A stretch of DNA of 64,000 nt from an uncultured Hymenobacter sp. Lineage in GTDB: Bacteria > Bacteroidota > Bacteroidia > Cytophagales > Hymenobacteraceae. The notes under the pieces are model-generated. The model searched no databases. It was given only the letters and a program-made list of their open reading frames with translations, and was not told the DNA's origin. The DNA lies in assembly GCA_913776615.1 (NCBI GenBank), contig CAJYPK010000056.1:1-64000 (forward strand), given 5' to 3'. Both the position numbers and the translations under genes were made by a program. How positions within the stretch are numbered: the first letter of the stretch is position 1; each line of letters starts with the position of its first letter. Of this stretch, positions 1 through 7,431 are shown one piece after another.

Positions 1-72
1 GAACAGAGCCGTTAAGCCCCGGTGCGCCTATGGTACTGCCTTCACCGGTGGGAGAGTCGGTCGCCGCCAACC
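1..72 (+). rRNA. rrf: 5S ribosomal RNA, 3' part only
   Basis: The first ~72 bases match the 3' half of bacterial 5S rRNA: a GTTAAGCCCC block, then ATGGTACTGC, a GGGAGAGT segment and a terminal GGTCGCCGCCAACC. The 5' half lies outside the window, so 16S and 23S genes are expected just to the left. The exact 3' end is estimated from where the pairing 3' strand of helix I should stop. Confidence 0.9.
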
Positions 73-79
73 TTACAGG

Positions 80-125
80 AACTCCCCCTGCTTCGCTTTC
101 ACCAGCGACCAGCAGGGGGAGTTTT
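80..125 (+). terminator. Rho-independent terminator of the rRNA operon
   Basis: A 13-bp perfect stem (AACTCCCCCTGCT at 80-92 pairing with AGCAGGGGGAGTT at 111-123) is followed by a short T run. It sits just after the 5S gene and before the convergent minus-strand HTTM gene. Confidence 0.88.
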
Positions 126-153
126 GCATTGGGGAGGTTTTGTCTAAATGTTG

Positions 154-1656
154 CTACGGCACACAATCACAAAGAACTTCTCGCGTGATGTTGGGTACTT
201 GGTAATTAGGGAGTGAGACCTCTTTCATATAAACTACTGTGAGGCGAGTGAGTGGTTGGTGCTGGGCTTGGTGCCAGACTCGTAGCCAATAGTTGCAGTA
301 ATAAGGTCGCATCCAGGTATGGTCGATGAATAGATAATTCTCGGAGTACTTGCGCCAGCGATCATTCTTAAAGAGCTTGACGATAGCGTGAGGTTTGCCG
401 TAAGCCACGGGGGCACCATTGCGGTTGAGGTCGAGTACGGTACCGTTTTTAGTAGTACCTTCTAGGATAAACCACCCGTCATCTTTAAACACGGTGGGAG
501 CAAACATGCCCCAATGCTGGTCGATACGAAAGAGGTAGCCCAGCCAGCGCGTAGATTCCGCCATCCAGCGGCCCGGCTTACTGACATCGTCGATATTCCA
601 CCAGCAGACATAAAATAGGGCACCTAGTACTGCTGCCTCTTTGACGGTATGAGCGATGCGCAGGCTGCCAAGCGAAAATGGTCGCGCCTGCTCGACGCGC
701 ACGCGCCACGGAAACTGCCAGGTCGGGATGCGCAGGTACCAATTCTTCGTTCGCTGCCCGTGTCGGCCGAGTCGCGGGGCCAGCCAGTCGAGGGCAGCGG
801 GCGGTAGGAGCCCGAGCAAGGAGACGAAATTTATAATAAAAAACAGCCCTACAAATAGCGTGAGGCTAATGCCGAGGTGAAAAACAGCTAGCGTACCGAT
901 CACCAACGTGCGCCACCATGAGACTTTGACGGGGATAAATAGCGCGAAGGGCAACAGCAGTTCAACATACCACGTGGCGAAGGTGAGGAACTGAAGCAGC
1001 TTGGGGTGCGGATACAGGAGGCGGCCACCCGGTAGTAGTAGCTGATCCAAGCTGAGAGCATAATAAAGTGCCGTACCGTCGTGGGTCCATTCGCGGCCAT
1101 TTTTGAGGATGGCAGTGCACCAATAAAGCAAGGCGAGCTGCACTATGTAGGCCACGGTGGCCGCGCTGCAATAGGCGTAGCTAGTGGGAGGAGACAACCG
1201 TTGAGCATCGTGCGACCATACGCGCCCCCAAGGCAAGAAGAAGCCCCAGAACAAGAGCATGCGTAGCAAATCATCTCCCCCCTGCCCTATCAGCGGATTG
1301 CGGTTTTGGAGAGAAATAAGCAATATCCACGAGGCTAGGGTAGCTAGGCGGGTGTGATATCCCACCAACAAGGCCACGGCGGCCCAGGCGGCGATAAGGA
1401 ATAAAACAGCCTGTGTTTGCCACAGGCCGCTGCTAGCGTGCAAGGAAAATTGGTAAAGTGTCCAGGCGTGTTCGACCAACGCGCCCACCGGTAGCACCCC
1501 TAGATTGGAATAATGCGCCTCGAGGTCGGTACTGCGAACAGCTAAATCGAGGAGAATAACGGCAGCTACCCCAATGCGAAGCAAGGCAAGCGCCCGGAGG
1601 TCGAGCACAAATGGCCGACGAGCAACCATCCAAAAACGGTGTAGCATAGAGAACAA
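154..1656 (-). CDS. HTTM domain integral membrane protein
   Basis: A 500-residue multi-pass membrane protein. The N-terminal two thirds fit the HTTM (horizontally transferred transmembrane) domain, related to the membrane part of vitamin K-dependent gamma-carboxylase. Supporting segments include LRIGVAAVILLDLAVR near residue 26, an early HYSNLGVLP stretch, and a QNRNPLIGQGGDDLLRMLLFWGFFLPWG block typical of the family. About six hydrophobic segments are visible between residues 20 and 300, followed by a soluble tail rich in Trp and Tyr. No carboxylase activity should be assumed; bacterial HTTM proteins mostly have unknown function. It is convergent with the rRNA operon and transcribed alone. 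The start gives a normal short cytosolic N-terminus. Confidence 0.82.
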   Translation of the reverse strand: MFSMLHRFWMVARRPFVLDLRALALLRIGVAAVILLDLAVRSTDLEAHYSNLGVLPVGALVEHAWTLYQFSLHASSGLWQTQAVLFLIAAWAAVALLVGYHTRLATLASWILLISLQNRNPLIGQGGDDLLRMLLFWGFFLPWGRVWSHDAQRLSPPTSYAYCSAATVAYIVQLALLYWCTAILKNGREWTHDGTALYYALSLDQLLLPGGRLLYPHPKLLQFLTFATWYVELLLPFALFIPVKVSWWRTLVIGTLAVFHLGISLTLFVGLFFIINFVSLLGLLPPAALDWLAPRLGRHGQRTKNWYLRIPTWQFPWRVRVEQARPFSLGSLRIAHTVKEAAVLGALFYVCWWNIDDVSKPGRWMAESTRWLGYLFRIDQHWGMFAPTVFKDDGWFILEGTTKNGTVLDLNRNGAPVAYGKPHAIVKLFKNDRWRKYSENYLFIDHTWMRPYYCNYWLRVWHQAQHQPLTRLTVVYMKEVSLPNYQVPNITREVLCDCVP

Positions 1657-1751
1657 CTAGCCTTGGACGATATGCCAACGGGGCGAAAGAACGGCCAGCC
1701 TTGGCCTGTTCCTTCGCCCCGTGACAATACTTGATTTAAAAAACAACAGGT

Positions 1752-2159
1752 CTAGCGCTGGCTACCCGACGTGCTGCCACTAGTGCTACCCGAGGTACTA
1801 CCAGTATTTTTAGAGCCGCGCATTTTACCGTTTCTGCGGCGGTCGCCCGAGGTAGAGCTTCCACTGGTGGAACCGGAAGTACTGCCCATCGAGCCCGAGG
1901 TACTACCCATCGAGCCCGAAGTACTACCCATAGAACCGGAAGTAGTGCCCATCGAACCGGAAGTAGTACCGCTCGTGGTACCCACCGTAGTGGAACCGGA
2001 TGTAGTGCCGCTAGTAGAGCCCATCGTGGTACCGGTGGTCGACCCAGTAGTACCCGTGGTAGTTTGGCCATAAGCAGTGCCAGCGCTAAGCGCAAAAGCA
2101 GCGGCCAGGACGAGGGTGCCGGTAGCAGCCCGGAGCGGAAGCAAAATTTGCTTTTTCAT
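1752..2159 (-). CDS. Secreted low-complexity Gly/Ser/Thr-rich protein
   Basis: A 135-residue protein beginning with a clear Sec signal peptide (MKKQILLPLRAATGTLV through SAGTAYGQ). The mature part is almost only G, S, T and M, built from short units such as TTSG and GSMGSTS, with a small basic patch (DRRRNGKMRGSKN) near residue 108. At DNA level a 21-bp unit is repeated about five times (1870-1974), so the array can change length by slippage. No catalytic motif is present. The next gene upstream encodes a lipoprotein of the same composition; the two start 386 bp apart on the same strand and probably form a unit. An extracellular or cell-surface structural role is plausible but unproven. Confidence 0.7.
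   Translation of the reverse strand: MKKQILLPLRAATGTLVLAAAFALSAGTAYGQTTTGTTGSTTGTTMGSTSGTTSGSTTVGTTSGTTSGSMGTTSGSMGSTSGSMGSTSGSMGSTSGSTSGSSTSGDRRRNGKMRGSKNTGSTSGSTSGSTSGSQR
1870..1974. repeat. 21-bp tandem repeat, about 5 copies
   Basis: Five consecutive 21-bp units starting GAACCGGAAGTA or GAGCCCGAGGTA on the plus strand, each encoding seven residues (GSMGSTS-like) of the minus-strand secreted protein. Units differ at 2-5 positions, so the array is not perfect. Confidence 0.85.
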
Positions 2160-2191
2160 AGGAAAAGGAAAAAAATGGTGAGGAGTGATGT

Positions 2192-2545
2192 TTACTGACC
2201 GCCAGCGGTGGAGCCACCAGTGGTAGCGCCACCCGTCGCGCCACCAGTGCTACCGGCTGTAGAGCCACTACCTGTAGTGCTCCCGGCCGTAGTGCCAGCA
2301 TCGCCGCCAGTCATGGAGCCACCGGTACTACCTGACGTAGAGCCGGTGGTTGAGCTACCGCTCATGCCACCCGTGGCTGACGAATCGGTACCCATGCTGG
2401 TATCAGCGCCGCTACCAGTGCCCGTGCCGCTATTACTGGAAGTGCCGGAACCAGACTCGTTGCCTTGGTTGCTACTGCAGCTGCCAAGTAGGGCAGCACT
2501 GAGTGCCAGCGCGGCCAATGCCAATGGAGGTTTTAAGTTGAACAT
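2192..2545 (-). CDS. Low-complexity lipoprotein
   Basis: A 117-residue protein with a lipoprotein signal peptide (MFNLKPPLALAALALS, lipobox LLGSC with Cys23), so it should be anchored in the membrane by a lipidated cysteine. The remaining ~95 residues are G/S/T-rich with occasional M, D, A, the same composition as the following secreted protein at 1752-2159, from which it is separated by only 32 bp. No recognised domain. It may be a surface-tethered partner of that protein or a recent paralog that gained a lipobox. Function unknown. Confidence 0.7.
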   Translation of the reverse strand: MFNLKPPLALAALALSAALLGSCSSNQGNESGSGTSSNSGTGTGSGADTSMGTDSSATGGMSGSSTTGSTSGSTGGSMTGGDAGTTAGSTTGSGSTAGSTGGATGGATTGGSTAGGQ

Positions 2546-2954
2546 GGTGTGTTAAAAATGTAGGGGAAGGCTTGTGCTGGGTATACGCGCCTACAGATGG
2601 GACAATGGCGGGATAAATGCGTATTCTGGGGAGATTACTACGCAGGGATAAACACGTAATTTGTTCATTATGGCCTGCTTACTCTCGCAGCAGCCATTTG
2701 TCCCAGCGTGCAGCGCGGCACGTTTGCTCATCGACAGAAGTAGGCACAGCAAAGCTGCTCATGATCCACTTGGCAATAGCCTGAGTGGAGAGCATTTTAA
2801 CTGAGCCTCGCTCCTCTCCTACCCTTCATTCGCCCCACTATGTGGCAGCAGCTATTTTTTCGCTACCAATACCTCTCGGAGAGTAGAAGCAGAATGGCCC
2901 GTAAGCGCTTCACCAGCGCGCTTTCAGCACTCATGTATCAATTTCCGGCAGCTT
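2546..2954. other. Intergenic stretch, 409 bp
   Basis: This lies between the 3' end of the DNA glycosylase gene and the 5' end of the low-complexity lipoprotein, both on the minus strand. It should hold the promoter of the lipoprotein. I see no convincing gene, RNA or strong hairpin. A short plus-strand open frame from 2840 overlaps the glycosylase and shows no protein-like features. Confidence 0.6.
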
Positions 2955-3560
2955 CTATTTTGCCGGGCTGGTCCATTTGCTATCCCGCACGCGAAAGCGC
3001 CAAGGCAATTCTACGGCTTCTGGCCCGGCGTACTCCAGACCCACGCGGGAGCTAGCCAGCACGTTTGTGGGCTCAATATTTTCGCCAACATCTTCAAGCC
3101 AAATGTGAGGGCCGGTTAGTGGCTCACCGTTGAGGGCAGGCGTAAGCCCCAGCGCCTGGCTAAGCACGCCGGGGCCCGCCGTGAGATTGCGCGCTACTTT
3201 GGCTAGCCCCCGGCGGCGTAGCATCGTATCGAGCCCCACCAGTGGCTCGATAGCCCGAATGAGCACCGCGTCGGGATGCGCCGCGTCGTTGGCGGTGATG
3301 TTGAAAAGCGTATGGACCCGGTACACCGTATATAAATAGGCGTGGCCACCCGGCTGATACAATGCTTGAGCCTGCCGACGCTTACGCTGCAAGTGGAGCG
3401 TAATACTGGGGTCGCCTTCGTGTCGGTAGGCTTCGGTTTCGACAATGCGGCCCCCCGTGAGCTCGCCGTCAATACAGGTGAATACGTGCTTGCCTAGTAG
3501 CTCGCGGGCAATTGTCAACACGTCGGCGCGCTCAAAAAATCGCAGATTTAACGGATTCAA
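2955..3560 (-). CDS. Alkyladenine (3-methyladenine) DNA glycosylase, AAG/MPG family
   Basis: A 201-residue base-excision repair glycosylase that removes alkylated purines. The family pattern is visible in order: FFERADVLTIARELLGK at the N-terminus, GGRIVETEAY with the catalytic Glu and the following Tyr, GGHAYLYTVYRVHTLFNI, a VLIRAIEP block, and the TAGPGVLSQALG segment near residue 125. The loop after VETEAY (DPSITLHLQRKRRQAQALY) differs from the usual AAHA..GR.TPRN form, so the base-flipping or DNA-intercalating region may be altered. The start is TTG at 3560, embedded in a short intergenic repeat also found before pdxJ; the frame stays open upstream, so a different start is possible. The gene stands alone. 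Confidence 0.85.
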   Translation of the reverse strand: MNPLNLRFFERADVLTIARELLGKHVFTCIDGELTGGRIVETEAYRHEGDPSITLHLQRKRRQAQALYQPGGHAYLYTVYRVHTLFNITANDAAHPDAVLIRAIEPLVGLDTMLRRRGLAKVARNLTAGPGVLSQALGLTPALNGEPLTGPHIWLEDVGENIEPTNVLASSRVGLEYAGPEAVELPWRFRVRDSKWTSPAK

Positions 3561-3576
3561 CGGATTTCGGGGATGC
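3541..3576 (-). repeat. ATCCGTTAAATC phrase repeat, copy 1
   Basis: On the minus strand this reads GCATCCCCGAAATCCG, then TTGAATCCGTTAAATC and TGCG. It is almost the same as 56192-56228 on the plus strand. The copy overlaps the TTG start and first codons of the DNA glycosylase gene. Confidence 0.75.
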
Positions 3577-3704
3577 GCTCGCGGGGGCGAGCTGGCTGGA
3601 TGGTTGAGTGGTGACGGTTGCTTGGCTAAGCTGTTTCACCGACCTGTTGGGCTGGCTTACTCACTTGGTCTTTTGCGACTATTTATTTCCGCTTGCACCA
3701 TATA

Positions 3705-3737
3705 AAAAAGGCCAGCCTATGGCGGGGCTGGCCTTTC
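3705..3737 (-). terminator. Rho-independent terminator of the small lipoprotein gene
   Basis: AAGGCCAGCC at 3708-3717 pairs with GGCTGGCCTT at 3726-3735. Read on the minus strand the stem is followed by six T residues, correctly placed 16 bp after the lipoprotein stop codon at 3753. Confidence 0.85.
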
Positions 3738-3752
3738 GTTCGCAGTGTTTTT

Positions 3753-4058
3753 TTAGTCGGCGATGCCGTCGTGGTTGCGGTCTACGGCACGGTCGGCGGC
3801 TTTGTAAATCTGCTTACCGGTGGGGCGGCGAGCTGTGTCGCGCGAGAGGCCAGCGGCCAGCGAATCGCCGTTGCTGGTAGCGGGGCCGGTGGGGTCGCCG
3901 CTCTCGTGGCTTACGCGTGAGGGCTCGCTGTCGGATTCGCGGGCTTTAGCAGAATCTTTTTCAACGTTGGTATCACCGTCTTTGGTACCGGAGCTGCAAG
4001 AGGCAAGGGGCAGCGCCAGCACGGCGAGCAGCCCGAGGAGGCGTAGGGAGCGAGTCAT
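3753..4058 (-). CDS. Small lipoprotein with C-terminal DxNxDG motif
   Basis: A 101-residue lipoprotein: signal peptide MTRSLRLLGLLAVLALP and lipobox LASC (Cys21). The middle is acidic and polar, without predicted structure. The C-terminus ends in AADRAVDRNHDGIAD, which resembles a single calcium-binding EF-hand or dockerin loop (DxNxDGxxD), a tail seen in many Bacteroidota lipoproteins. Function unknown; a calcium-dependent envelope role is only an inference. It is monocistronic, with its own terminator. Confidence 0.7.
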   Translation of the reverse strand: MTRSLRLLGLLAVLALPLASCSSGTKDGDTNVEKDSAKARESDSEPSRVSHESGDPTGPATSNGDSLAAGLSRDTARRPTGKQIYKAADRAVDRNHDGIAD

Positions 4059-4202
4059 GGGGAGAAAAAAGTGAGCGCCGCACGAGCGGCCGGTGAAAGA
4101 ATATAGCCGGGTGAAAGGATGCTGACGGACGCCATGATCCTGGGCCTAGTACCGCAAAACCCGGTCGCAGGTTACTAGTGAGCTCAGTTGCGGCGCGGGC
4201 GG

Positions 4203-4210
4203 TAAATTTG
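4203..4210 (+). promoter_or_regulatory. Candidate Bacteroidota -7 box (TAAATTTG)
   Basis: TAAATTTG matches the Bacteroidota consensus TAnnTTTG exactly and ends 4 bp before the ATG at 4215. The mRNA would then be nearly leaderless. I see no good -33 TTTG at the right spacing, so the call is weak. Confidence 0.35.
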
Positions 4211-4214
4211 CCCG

Positions 4215-4568
4215 ATGGCCCGCTCCTCCCCCACTGCTTCCGCGTCTACCCTGCGCCACCGTTTGGTGGCTTATCCCTGGCGTCGGGTAGCTATTCTGGC
4301 CGGGATAAGCTTCGTGCTCAGCCTAAGCCTAATAGGATATTTATTTGGGGTAAGCGACCGATTTTTTGGGCGGTTCAGCGCTGCCTTTTTCCTAGGATTT
4401 TGCTTATTATCCGTTACTTTTCTGGCCATAATCCCGTTTATTGGCTGGGCTACCACCCACTGGTTCGGGAAGGGCTGGTCGGGAGGCGCTACGCCAGCCC
4501 CGGCACGGGCGCCCCGCCCGGCCGCTAGCCGCCCGGCTTCCGCACGTCGTTCCACCACTTCATCTTAG
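4215..4568 (+). CDS. Small two-helix membrane protein of unknown function
   Basis: A 117-residue protein with two hydrophobic segments: about residues 26-46 (VAILAGISFVLSLSLIGYLF) and 55-78. A polar tail rich in Ala, Pro and Arg follows. No family recognised. Its stop codon lies 10 bp before the GTG start of the HMA-AraC regulator, so the two are probably co-transcribed. Composition matches the surrounding high-GC genes. It could be a non-conserved membrane protein of the metal locus, but nothing in the sequence links it to metals. Confidence 0.55.
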   Translation: MARSSPTASASTLRHRLVAYPWRRVAILAGISFVLSLSLIGYLFGVSDRFFGRFSAAFFLGFCLLSVTFLAIIPFIGWATTHWFGKGWSGGATPAPARAPRPAASRPASARRSTTSS

Positions 4569-4578
4569 TTACTATTCC

Positions 4579-5151
4579 GTGAAAACCAATCTGCTGCACA
4601 TCAAAAACATGGTTTGCCCGCGCTGCGTCGAGGCGGTTCAGAACTTGCTGGTGAAGGCTGGCTACGAGCCCACGAAAGTGACGCTGGGCCAAGCCCAGCT
4701 CGCACCCGGTACGCCCGTAGATCCCCGCGTGGTAGCTCCGCTACTGCGCGAAGCCGGCTTCGACGTACTACTTGACCGCGCCGAACAGCTTACCGAGCAA
4801 ATCAAGGCTGTGCTGCAAGAATACCTCGAGCACCTGCGCACCGCGCCGGCGCCGCTTACTACGTCGGCTTTCCTGGCGGATCGCTTTGCCACTACCTACT
4901 CGCACCTGAGCAAGGTATTTTCGCGCACGGCTAACCTCACCATTGAGAAGTACCTCATACGCATGAAGATAGAGCGCGTGAAAGAGCTGCTCAGCTACGG
5001 TGAAATGACCCTGGTGCAGATTGCTGACCAATTGCGCTACAGCTCGGGCCAGCACCTGAGCAACCAGTTCCGGCAAGTAACCGGCCGCTCGGTCAGTGAA
5101 TTTCGCCGCCTGATGCAGCCCCAGCGCCTTTCGCTCGACTCGCTCAATTAG
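4579..5151 (+). CDS. HMA-type metal-binding N-domain fused to AraC DNA-binding domain
   Basis: A 190-residue regulator starting at GTG. Residues 1-70 look like a heavy-metal-associated domain: HIKNMVCPRCVEAVQNLL keeps the MxCxxC metal site. Residues ~80-185 are an AraC/XylS double helix-turn-helix: TTYSHLSKVFSRTANLTIEKY, then RMKIERVKELLSYGEMTLVQIADQL and the conserved SNQFRQVTGRSVSEFRR. This fused architecture is a known Bacteroidota type, about 190 residues long. It faces a copper-binding four-helix protein across a long inverted repeat and lies near a His/Met-rich outer-membrane protein, which suggests copper or silver sensing. The effector metal itself is inferred, not shown. Confidence 0.85.
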   Translation: MKTNLLHIKNMVCPRCVEAVQNLLVKAGYEPTKVTLGQAQLAPGTPVDPRVVAPLLREAGFDVLLDRAEQLTEQIKAVLQEYLEHLRTAPAPLTTSAFLADRFATTYSHLSKVFSRTANLTIEKYLIRMKIERVKELLSYGEMTLVQIADQLRYSSGQHLSNQFRQVTGRSVSEFRRLMQPQRLSLDSLN

Positions 5152-5153
5152 AG

Positions 5154-5262
5154 GTGAAATGGTGAACTAGTGAAAAGGCGAGTTGCGCCGGAGAAAAACC
5201 GCCAATAATCTGGCTGATTTTCATCCGGCGCAACTCGCCTTTTTACTAGTTCACCATTTCAC
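5154..5262. repeat. Long inverted repeat, 38-bp arms, between convergent genes
   Basis: The left arm 5154-5191 begins GTGAAATGGTGAACTAGT and ends GAGTTGCGCCGG. The right arm 5225-5262 is its reverse complement with one mismatch in 38, and the loop is 33 bp. The left arm starts 3 bp after the regulator stop; the right arm includes the last codons and stop (MVN-stop) of the copper-binding protein gene. It may act as a bidirectional terminator, but the arms are much longer than a terminator needs. Confidence 0.92.
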
Positions 5263-5590
5263 TGTAAGCTCGGCACGCTTCCAGGCATTCCTGGCAGGCC
5301 TGGGCGCACTGCTGGCAATGGTCGTGCTGGTGCTTGGCGCATTCGTCGTGGCACTTCTGACAGAGCTCGATGCACTCTTTCATTACGTGCGGGGCGTGGG
5401 GCGAATTGCGGGCGACAAAGGCGGCCGTGAGCCGGCAGATATCGGCGCAATCGCGGTCGAGGCGGATGCAGGGCACCATCATGTTCACGTTGTCCTCGTG
5501 GAGGCAGGCATCGGCGCAGTATTCGCAGGCGGCCACGCAGCGGGCCAGGGCGTCGAGCAGGGAGCGGTTGTCGGCGGGGGCGTTTTTCAT
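5246..5590 (-). CDS. Four-helix-bundle copper-binding protein, Cys-rich (DUF326/Csp type)
   Basis: A 114-residue protein with 16 cysteines, mostly as CxxxC and CxxC pairs along helices (CVAACEYCADAC, CIRLDRDCADIC, ECIELCQKCHDEC, HCQQCAQACQECLEAC). This matches the four-helix-bundle copper-storage (Csp/DUF326) family, which packs Cu(I) on Cys thiolates inside the bundle. I chose the ATG at 5590 because the family domain starts a few residues later; the longer open frame upstream to 5740 adds a non-homologous segment. There is no signal peptide, so it should act in the cytosol, storing or buffering copper. It faces the HMA-AraC regulator at the 3' side and shares a divergent upstream region with the His/Met-rich barrel gene. 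Confidence 0.88.
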   Translation of the reverse strand: MKNAPADNRSLLDALARCVAACEYCADACLHEDNVNMMVPCIRLDRDCADICRLTAAFVARNSPHAPHVMKECIELCQKCHDECAKHQHDHCQQCAQACQECLEACRAYSEMVN

Positions 5591-5606
5591 AAGATGAAGT
5601 ATAATA

Positions 5607-5637
5607 AGAGCTTGCCAATGAGTGGCAGGCTCTTTTT
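5607..5637 (+). terminator. Terminator-like hairpin in a divergent upstream region
   Basis: AGAGCTTGCCA (5607-5617) pairs with TGGCAGGCTCT (5623-5633) with one wobble, followed by TTTTT on the plus strand. It lies 17 bp upstream of the copper-protein start and 183 bp upstream of the plus-strand barrel gene. It could stop readthrough from the left or attenuate a leader of the barrel gene. Confidence 0.55.
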
Positions 5638-5819
5638 GCTTTACGCACTTAGCCACGAGAACGGCGGTGTAAAGTGCGGGCTCCCGACGTATAAAATATG
5701 GGGGCGCGCTGCTTGCTCCCCGAATTGTGTACGTCCCCAACCCGAAACTTACCGGCTGCGCGCATCGCTGGCGGCGGGCTTTTCTCGTTTAATGAGCAGT
5801 TAATTAACTGCCCCTTTTC

Positions 5820-7265
5820 GTGAGAGAAACTATTTACCTGCTCGCCTTGGCGGCACTGGCTACGTCACCAGCCTTAGCCCAGCACAATCGTCCCATGCCC
5901 GGTATGGCCGCGCCGGCCGATACTGCACACCACCGCCACGCCCACCACACGCCCGGCATGGCGATGGATAGCACGGGCGGCATGCACATGGGTAGCATGA
6001 GCCACGCTTATTCGCGCCACCTACCCATGAGCCGCAATGGCTCGGGCACGGCCTGGAACCCCGACCAAACGCCGATGTACATGTGGATGCAGCACAAAGG
6101 CCCCTGGATGCTGATGTACCACGGCAGCGCCTTCGGCCGCTACACCAGCCAGAATTTCAACCACGCCAACGGGCGCGGCAACGCCCGCGCCGTCGATGGC
6201 CCCAACTGGTTGATGACCATGGCCCAGCGTACCGTGGGCGAGCGCGGCCTGCTCAACCTCACCCTCATGGTGAGCCTCGATCCGCTCACCGAAACGCGGG
6301 GCGGCTACCCGCTGCTGTTTCAAACCGGGGAGAGCTACAAAGGCCAGCCGCTCATCGACAAGCAGCATCCGCACGACCTGATTTCGGGGCTTAGCGTAGG
6401 CTACACGCACGCTTTTTCGGAAGATGTAGACCTCACGGCCTACCTGGGCTACCCCGGCGAGCCAGCGGTAGGGCCGGTGGCGTTTATGCACCGCATTTCG
6501 GCCATGCCCAACCCCGACGCGCCGCTGGCCCACCACTGGACCGATGCCACGCACATCACCTTTGGCGTGGCCACGCTGGGGCTGCGCTACAAGCAGTTCA
6601 AGTTGGAAGGCAGCAACTTCACCGGCCGCGAGCCCAATCAGTACCGCTACGATTTCGACCGGCCCCGCGCCGACTCCTGGGCAGCGCGCCTCAACTGGAA
6701 CCCTACCAGTGAGCTGGCCCTGCAAGTGAGCCGGGCTTTCATTAAAAGCCCCGAAGACCTGCACCCCGACGACAACGTGACCCGCACCACGGCCTCGGTG
6801 CTGCACAGCCGCAGTTGGGGCGAGCGCCGGTATATCGCCTCCTCCCTGGTCTGGGGCCTGAACGAAGGCCACGGAGCCCACGCCGAGCACGCCGTACTGG
6901 CCGAAACCAATCTCACGCTGGGCCGCCCTACCTTCTACGGCCGCTACGAATTTGTGCAGAAAGACAGTGAAGAGCTGAGCTTTTACCCCTCCGCCGCGGC
7001 CGGGACGCCACTGGAGGAGCAGGTCTTCAACATCAACGCCCTCACGCTGGGCGCGAGCTACCGGCTAACCAGCCTCGGCGGCCCACGCGGCCCCGAGCTG
7101 AGTGTGGGCGGGCAACTCACGGGCTATTTTATTCCGCAGGGCTTGCAGGCCGACCGCTACTACGGCGTGGCTGGCTACGTGGGGCCGGGCTACGGCCAGC
7201 TGCCGCTCTCGGCCTCAGTGTACGTGCGCCTCAATGCACCCTGGATGACGATGGGCCGGATGTAG
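5820..7265 (+). CDS. His/Met-rich outer-membrane protein, probably metal resistance
   Basis: A 481-residue protein with a signal peptide (MRETIYLLALAALATSPALAQ) and a mature N-terminus packed with His and Met (NRPMPGMAA, HHRHAHHTPGMAM, GGMHMGSMSHAY, roughly residues 24-66). The rest (about 80-480) alternates aromatic and polar residues as in a beta-barrel and ends with a strand-like tail. Met/His-rich N-terminal regions bind Cu(I) or Ag(I) in periplasmic and outer-membrane copper proteins such as CopB/PcoB; this protein shows the same layout but I cannot assign it to that family. The start is a GTG at 5820. The neighbouring Cys-rich copper-binding protein and HMA-AraC regulator support a copper function. 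Confidence 0.72.
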   Translation: MRETIYLLALAALATSPALAQHNRPMPGMAAPADTAHHRHAHHTPGMAMDSTGGMHMGSMSHAYSRHLPMSRNGSGTAWNPDQTPMYMWMQHKGPWMLMYHGSAFGRYTSQNFNHANGRGNARAVDGPNWLMTMAQRTVGERGLLNLTLMVSLDPLTETRGGYPLLFQTGESYKGQPLIDKQHPHDLISGLSVGYTHAFSEDVDLTAYLGYPGEPAVGPVAFMHRISAMPNPDAPLAHHWTDATHITFGVATLGLRYKQFKLEGSNFTGREPNQYRYDFDRPRADSWAARLNWNPTSELALQVSRAFIKSPEDLHPDDNVTRTTASVLHSRSWGERRYIASSLVWGLNEGHGAHAEHAVLAETNLTLGRPTFYGRYEFVQKDSEELSFYPSAAAGTPLEEQVFNINALTLGASYRLTSLGGPRGPELSVGGQLTGYFIPQGLQADRYYGVAGYVGPGYGQLPLSASVYVRLNAPWMTMGRM

Positions 7266-7431
7266 CGCGGGCTGCTGCCACTAACTACGGCCCGGGCTAT
7301 TGCTCACCTCACGCGGCACCCTCGCCTGCTCATGCAGCACGCAACAGCCGGTAGATAGCCAGCTGGCTAGCCTCGACAGTTTTTTTAGCGCAGCTTGCTA
7401 CTTTGGTGGGCCTTTTCGGCTCTGCCAATTA

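Noticed and set aside
1771..2555. Long plus-strand open frames opposite the low-complexity secreted genes
   Set aside because: They arise from stop-poor Gly/Ser/Thr codons on the other strand and encode Pro/Val/Glu repeats without signal peptides or domains.
3608..4074. Plus-strand open frames over the small lipoprotein and its terminator
   Set aside because: They cross a strong terminator and overlap the lipoprotein with its clear lipobox; no domain.
5594..5740. N-terminal extension of the copper-binding protein
   Set aside because: The extension crosses the hairpin at 5607-5637 and has no family similarity; the domain begins after the ATG at 5590.
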